This document shows positions 59,081-64,000 of a DNA stretch of 64,000 nt, in pieces. The stretch lies in NCBI GenBank assembly GCA_020466095.1, contig CM035807.1:24365881-24429880 (forward strand), read 5' to 3'. The notes under the pieces are model-generated. The model saw only the letters and a program-made list of their open reading frames with translations, was not told where the DNA came from and searched no databases. Position 1 is the stretch's first letter, and every line of letters starts with the position of its first letter. Origin of the DNA: Chlorops oryzae (taxonomy: Eukaryota > Arthropoda > Insecta > Diptera > Chloropidae). The position numbers and the translations under genes are program-made.

Positions 59081-61810
59081 TCCCCTAAATGGTTGAACTA
59101 CGACACGCTTATTGCACTAATGTGTTACATTATGAGAATACTACGATGGGCACTGGAAGAAAAAAAATTGAGAGAACTGAAACCTCTTTGATACGGCTGG
59201 AAACTTACGACATTATCGAAACCTAACCTTGCTCTTCCTCATATAGTCTCATAAGCTTACTCTTTTGCTTATTGATTTATACTTTTAATACTGTTTTCTT
59301 TCATAATTACTTCATTTCATATTAATTAGGTGTTTATGTATTCAATCGTGCTTAAAAAAGGCTAACAAATCTTCGTTAATGTCTTGTCAACGCGTCAAAT
59401 TTAGGCAAATTTCGATAATCACAAAAATATACCTCAAATCACACACAACTTTATCAATGTCTTACGTGGTGAAACAAATCTTTTTCAAAGCCTTTGCGAG
59501 TTTCACAAACAATTTCAATAAAATTAAGTTGACTAGTACCATCAAAGAGTCATAAAAAAAGGCTTTGCGCCTAATGCGAAACAATTCCATAAAACATTGT
59601 TCGAGTGTGTCGCTCAATTCTCTTGACGAGCCTCAATTGGGATTGGAGCGGGTGGAGGCAGAATAACTTTTCTCGTTATAGAAATAATCCGCAAACTTTC
59701 GATGACGTTTAATGCAAACTAAGATCGTCGAAAGAATTCTTGAAAATAACTGTTTCTGCCAGTTCAGCTTTCTTCTTGTTGCGTACGGCAACGAAAATGC
59801 TCGACGAACTTCAACTTTAAGAAAACGGATAAACTTTTGCTCAAACATGACCAGCCGACGCGTTCGTACACGTTCGTGGATGAATCTTATGTATGCGACT
59901 TAATTGTGCGAATGTCAACACAAATTGCGCCAACGCCGCAGCCGAAGACGCTGCCATAGCCCATCCGTCCGGGCGGCCAACTATTGTCGGACGTTAAGCA
60001 ATAGGCAAATAAAAAAAACTTTAGCCAGTCGTTGCCTAAGATTTATGTATGTATGGATGTATGCCCCCGAAAAAGAACCGAGAAACTGCAAACAGCAGAG
60101 TTGAAAGACCGAATGTGACGTAAAGTATGTGTTTTCCCGATTGTCTGGGATATAATCAAAATTTATTGGAGCGAGACTAAAACGAAATCAAAGCGAGAGA
60201 AAAACGGAAAAACCAACAAAAATGGCGATGGAAATACATAAAAAGAGCACGAAACCGAGCGAATACTGAAAGCACTTTTCTAATTATTGAAATCTCTTGG
60301 CTGTCATAAATTCTGGTCACCCCCAAATAATTAAAAGCCACCACCAACACCAGGACACCGTCAGGATATTGAGCACGAAACACATTTTCGCTGAGACCCT
60401 GAGACCTTGCTTTCGCTTCAGTTATTGCTCTTGGGTTACGACCTGCACGATTGCCTTTGCAATATTTTTTGCTATTGTTCTTTTGGTTGTTGTTGCTTTC
60501 GGAGTCCTGTTGCTCGAACGTCTGTTGCTAATTTGAAACGTAGAAATGTGGACGGCAATGTGCGGCTTTGCTGCGGTCATTTTGTTTCAATAGAATTCCA
60601 ACGAAACGTTGAAATATTTCCAAACAAAAACTAGCAAATGCAACCCAAATGTGAATGTGGCCATGAGTGTGTGTGTGTGTGCGCGTGTGTTTGTGCGCGC
60701 ACAAAAATATGCCATGTGCTTGTATTGTTGATTATGTAAGACGTTTGCACATACTCCCGCTAAATTGCGGTGCTTAGAATTAATCCTGGCCACAAATTAT
60801 AAACCGAATCGCAAGTAAAGCACTGCGGTTTGAATAACAAATTTTGCGTCGCTAATTGAATTCGACCAAAGGCAATTAAATGCTCGAAGAAAGACGAGAG
60901 ATGCCTGCCGCCCAACCGATGCCTTCGAACGGGCGCGTGAAATAGATTAATTATTTGTAATTAATATTCAAGCGCCAGGACCTGAGCGCCACGTTGTCCA
61001 ATGTTGTCTGTCAATATTCAAAAGATTTTCTTAAAAGGAGAAAACTTTATTGTTGTTGTTGTTGTTGATGTTGCGAAAGCGATTTAAAGAATTGGAAGAC
61101 TTTAACTTTCGAGCAGACTGGAAAGTTGACTGGAAACAACGACAGTTTATAAATAATTTTCATCGAAAGGACTGCTGTGGGTTTCACATTTTGTGCAACA
61201 AACAAGACAAAAAAGTTTAAAAAAAAAAAAAATATTTTACTTTGCCGGAGGGCTTTTGTGTCTGGACTTTCTTGAAAGGGGGGGAAACAGTTCGGGATTG
61301 CTGGCCATTTGTGAGTTCAGGCAACTTTCTGAGTACTTTCAAAATGGATTGAGTTTATTTAAACGGAAATTTGATAGAAGAATTTATTCAATTCATTTTA
61401 CTGCAGTGAAGTTTACATCAAGCGGATCATAGCGATGAGGATGTATCAAGGATATGCGTCTCTCCTTTAAGCATTTCTCGTATTTGAGGAGTGGAAAGCA
61501 TCCAATATGACTTCCGTGTATTGATAAGCTATCTTAGTCGTTGTAAATGCCACTACAGCATGATCGGATGAGGACCTGAGCAATTTAAAGAGGGTTTACA
61601 ACACGTAAACGTTAAAGCTTTCTGTCTGTTATAGTTTAATGTCAATATATAATGCTAAATTTTCGAGCTTTCCACGATTGTGACGCATCCGTATATTAAT
61701 TTAATTTAATTTATTGAGTATTCGATCGGATGTCACAAGATCTTAGATCTTATGTTTCAGACATCCGTCATTAATAAGGAAGACGCGGACTGAATACAAA
61801 AAACGAAATA
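59081..61810. other. Unannotated intron DNA
   Basis: A TG/CG microsatellite at 60668-60690 and a GTTGTTGTT run at 61052-61066. No gene or paired ends seen. Confidence 0.45.
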
Positions 61811-61842
61811 TTAGGTGTAGTAAAAAGAAATCCATTATTTTT
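61811..61842 (+). repeat. mariner left terminal inverted repeat
   Basis: 32 bp, identical to the complement of 63066-63097. Confidence 0.95.
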
Positions 61843-61995
61843 CCAATAGATGGCGTTATTTATCTGCATCTCGCGTTGTTTAAGTCCGATCGTGTTCCGC
61901 TAGAGGGCATTAGAAAGATGACAGTTCCTACTAAAAAAACTTTTTTGACACTTTTTTGATTGATTGATTTAGTTTTGTTTGAGAGCTTGTCAAAG

Positions 61996-63020
61996 ATGGA
62001 CATCAGCAAAGAGAAAATTCGCTACATTTTACAGTTTTTCTTCGATAAGGGAGAAAACGCAAGCCAGGCGGCTGAAAATGTGAATAGCGTTTATGGACCT
62101 GATACTGTAACAGCCAATCATGCGCAATTTTGGTTTCGTCGATTCCGTTCCGGTAACTTCGATGTCAAGGATGCACCACGCACTGGAAGACCAATTGTCG
62201 AAAATGTCGATAAAATCATGGAAATTATCGAGTCCGACCGTCATGTTAGCACTGTTTCGATTGCAAAAGAGCTAAAGATTGCACAAAAAACCGTTTGGAA
62301 CCATTTGAATAAGGCTGGATACACAAAGAAGCTCGATGTATGGGTGCCACACGAGTTAACGCAAAACACCTCATAGACCGAAATTCCATCTGCGAATCGC
62401 TGCTGAACCGCAACAAAATCGACCCATTTCTGAAGCGGTTGGTGACTGGTGATGAAAAGTGGGTCACTTACGACAACGTCAAGCGAAAACGGTTGTGGTC
62501 GAAACACGGTGAACCGGCGGAAACGGTGGCCAAGCCAGGATTGACGGCCAGGAAGGTTTTGCTGTGTGTTTGGTGGGATTGGCAGGGAATTATCTACTAT
62601 GAGCTGCTCCCATACGGCAAAACTCTTAACTCGGAACTCTACTGTCAACAATTGGACCGTCTGAAGGAAGCAATCGCCCATAAGCGGCCAGCTTTGGCCA
62701 ATAGGAGAGGAATTGTGTTCCATCAGGACAACGCCAGGCCACACACATCGATAGTGACTCGCCAGAAGCTCCGGGAGTTTGGTTGGGAGGTTCTTCTGCA
62801 TCCACCTTATAGTCCGGACCTGGCACCAAGTGATTACGATCTGTTCCTGCCCATGGCGAACAATTTTGCTGGTGAAACATTCGCTTCAAGAGAGGCTTCT
62901 GAAATTCGACTGTCTCAATTTTTTGCTAATAGGAACGAGGGCTTCTATGAGAGAGGCATAATGAAATTACCTTTAAAATGGCAACAAGTTATCGAACAAA
63001 ACGGCGCATATTTGACCTAA
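61996..63020 (+). pseudogene. mariner transposase with a single frameshift
   Basis: It starts MDISKEKIRYILQ; I prefer this ATG to the one at 61960 because it begins the conserved N-terminus. The paired helix-turn-helix region is intact, including WFRRFRSGNFDVKDAPRTGR and IAKELKIAQKTVWNHLNKAG, up to WVPHELTQ near 62360. There the frame slips by one base in an A run (about 62361-62366), giving a stop at 62374. The next frame resumes at once with LIDRNSICESLLNRNK and runs to TAA at 63018. The catalytic triad is complete: D in GDEKW, D in HQDNARPH and D in APSDYDLF, with 34 residues between the last two (D,D34D). Without the slip it would be about 340 residues, normal for mariner. Confidence 0.93.
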
Positions 63021-63065
63021 ATCGGGTCATTCTAACTATCTTAAATAAAGCCCTCAATTTAATGC

Positions 63066-63097
63066 AAAAATAATGGATTTCTTTTTACTACACCTAA
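63066..63097 (-). repeat. mariner right terminal inverted repeat
   Basis: 32 bp, identical to the complement of 61811-61842, followed by TA. Confidence 0.95.
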
Positions 63098-63181
63098 TAT
63101 AATAAAAATACAAGAAAAAAATAAAAATAAAAATAAAATTTATAATGTATTATAAGTATGTAATATTATACGAAAAGAAAA

Positions 63182-63495
63182 CCTTCAAAACCGAAATACC
63201 CCGCAAATAATATTTCATCGCTCAAAAACAAGTTTGCAAGGATGAAGATGTTAAAGAAACAAAAAACTTTCAAAACGTTAACCCTTTCGTTACTGAAGTT
63301 CCCCGCAAATATCATTTCATCGCTCAAAAACAAGTTTGCAAGGATAAAGATACTATAGAAACAAACAAACTTTCAAAACGTTAACCCTTTCGTTTCCGAA
63401 GTTCCCCGCAAATATCATTTCATCGCTCAAAAACAAGTTTGCAAGGATGAAGATGTTATAAGAACAAAAAAAACCTTCAAAACGTTAACCCATTC
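63182..63495. repeat. About 102-bp tandem repeat, three copies
   Basis: CCCCGCAAATATCATTTCAT starts at 63199, 63301 and 63404 (spacing 102-103). Each unit contains CGCTCAAAAACAAGTTTGCA, AGGATGAAGATG, and ends CAAAACGTTAACCC(T/A)TTC. It starts 83 bp beyond the mariner. Confidence 0.9.
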
Positions 63496-63681
63496 AAATC
63501 CAATGATGGCATCCTTCCTGAGCTATTGTTGAATTGATTCCCATAATTGCCTTCATAAACAAGAAGAACCACACAAAAACAAAAAAAACAAAAAAAAAAC
63601 CTCACTCCAGCAACATCTGTTGCTGCAATTCTATATCTAAATATGGCAAAATATGTGTAGCACAAAATAAAGTGTACTCAC
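63496..63681 (-). other. 5' end of the giant intron
   Basis: The first 186 bases of the intron in transcript orientation. It begins GTGAGTACAC and includes a T-rich run (A-rich on +) near 63570-63600. No element seen. Confidence 0.5.
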
Positions 63682-64000
63682 CTGCCGTGCATGAGCACTC
63701 CGAGTATTGAAGCTGTGACTGAAGTAATTGATCAGTCGCCGCACCTGCCGCTGTTGTTGCTGCTGTCGCTGCTTGGCGGCGCTGCTGCCGGCGGTTCAAT
63801 TTCATGTGCGAGACATCGCGACGCAAGCGGTGCAAATCGTGCATTTGTCGTGTAAGGAAGTTCAACTGCTGCGACACCTCGGCGTGTGAGAGCAGCGCCT
63901 CCTCAGCCTTTAACGCATCGTCCTCATCTTCCTCGCCGTCGTCGATTTCCTCGTCCTCGTAATCATCCTGCTCTTCAAGTTCATCGAAATGCATTTGTCT
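63682..64000 (-). CDS. Collagen gene, N-terminal-side exon (partial, open at right edge)
   Basis: The frame is open from the right edge; an ATG lies at 63994, but two codons precede it in frame, so it may be internal. From that Met the exon encodes 104 residues plus one base. In order these are an Asp/Glu-rich stretch (about residues 3-30), a heptad-like segment rich in Leu and charged residues (about 33-65), an Ala/Thr/Gln-rich linker, and a Cys-Ser-Cys pair just before the splice site. The donor reads CACGGCAG|GTGAGT on the minus strand and splits a codon after G. Exon 1161-1240 starts with the missing GT and then Gly-Pro-Pro triplets, so the joined protein enters a collagen helix right after the Cys pair. 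Membrane-associated collagens (types XIII, XXIII, XXV) have a coiled-coil linker between membrane segment and first helix; this exon fits that linker (inference). No membrane segment is visible here; it would lie off the right edge. Confidence 0.8.

Larger units (their letters stand above)
61811..63097 (+). mobile_element. mariner transposon, near-intact, 1287 bp
   Basis: Perfect 32-bp inverted ends start TTAGGTGTAGTAAAAAGAAA (61811-61842 and 63066-63097). TA flanks both sides (61809-61810, 63098-63099). Length and layout are those of a full mariner. The single gene inside has one frameshift. Identical ends suggest a recent insertion. Orientation is antisense to the collagen transcript. Confidence 0.95.
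1241..63681 (-). other. Giant (about 62.4 kb) intron of the collagen gene
   Basis: The donor GTGAGT at 63681 and the acceptor TTGCAG at 1243-1241 have matching phase 1. Joining them gives ...CSCTA-G|GT-PPGPPGPPGK, an uninterrupted entry into a collagen helix. I found no other minus-strand stretch with glycine codons at nine-base spacing and splice sites in between. A tiny exon of 27-54 bp could still be missed. The content is mostly transposon remnants, simple repeats and unannotatable AT-rich DNA, listed separately. Elements named + here are antisense to the host transcript. Confidence 0.75.

Noticed and set aside
1..64000. LTR retrotransposons, CRISPR arrays, rRNA genes or bacterial-type operons
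   Set aside because: I saw no paired long terminal direct repeats with primer-binding sites, no spaced repeat arrays of CRISPR form and no rRNA-like sequence; the window is eukaryotic intron DNA.

Overview
The window is a piece of an animal, almost certainly insect, nuclear genome, most likely a brachyceran fly. It is AT-rich, has long single-base runs and CA/TG microsatellites, uses short GT-AG introns beside a huge one, and carries insect-type DNA transposons. The exact family is inference; a tephritid or a relative would fit.

The only host gene I can support is a collagen on the minus strand, reading from the right edge to the left. One exon (64000 down to 63682, open at the right edge) encodes an acidic stretch, a heptad-like helical segment and a Cys-X-Cys pair. 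It ends with a GTGAGT donor in phase 1. The next exon I can find is 62.4 kb away (1240 down to 1161). It starts in the matching phase and encodes Gly-X-Y triplets. After a 67-bp intron a third exon (1093 down to 986) continues the triplets and then leaves them. The arrangement resembles membrane-associated (type XIII/XXIII/XXV-like) collagens. So positions 1241-63681 read as a single giant intron, and nearly everything else in the window is intronic DNA.

The intron is a graveyard of mostly non-autonomous DNA transposons, many nested with clear target-site duplications. (a) 61811-63097: a nearly intact mariner with perfect 32-bp terminal repeats, whose transposase is broken by one apparent base deletion. 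(b) 45943-46817: a 875-bp TA-flanked element that keeps the C-terminal zinc finger of a transposase, inserted in a minisatellite-bearing element. (c) 12172-14419: a four-level nest whose outermost member has an uninterrupted inverted copy at 9997-10410, giving the exact empty site. (d) 19-kb-dispersed small families, including a 118-bp family at 7214, 16395 and 16722 and two 171-bp pogo-like elements at 64 and 48592. (e) hAT-like elements with 8-bp duplications at 7244 and 13480, a Harbinger-like element at 37417 and nested elements at 52127-52900. (f) A 5'-truncated LINE end at 57553.

Other structure includes three tandem arrays whose units each start with TTAACCCTTT (41865, 45650, 63180), a cluster of DRE-type TATCGATA sites (42308-43335), an 870-bp polypyrimidine tract with an 18-copy 16-bp repeat (58200-59080), a GA tract (28166-28279), an (AAAT)n block (30230-30560) and a 33-bp near-perfect palindrome (42226). 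Stretches of moderately complex sequence between these (about 14.5-16.3, 17-19.2, 21.5-25.9, 38.2-41.8, 49-51.4 and 54.4-57.2 kb) show no gene I can support and may hold regulatory DNA.
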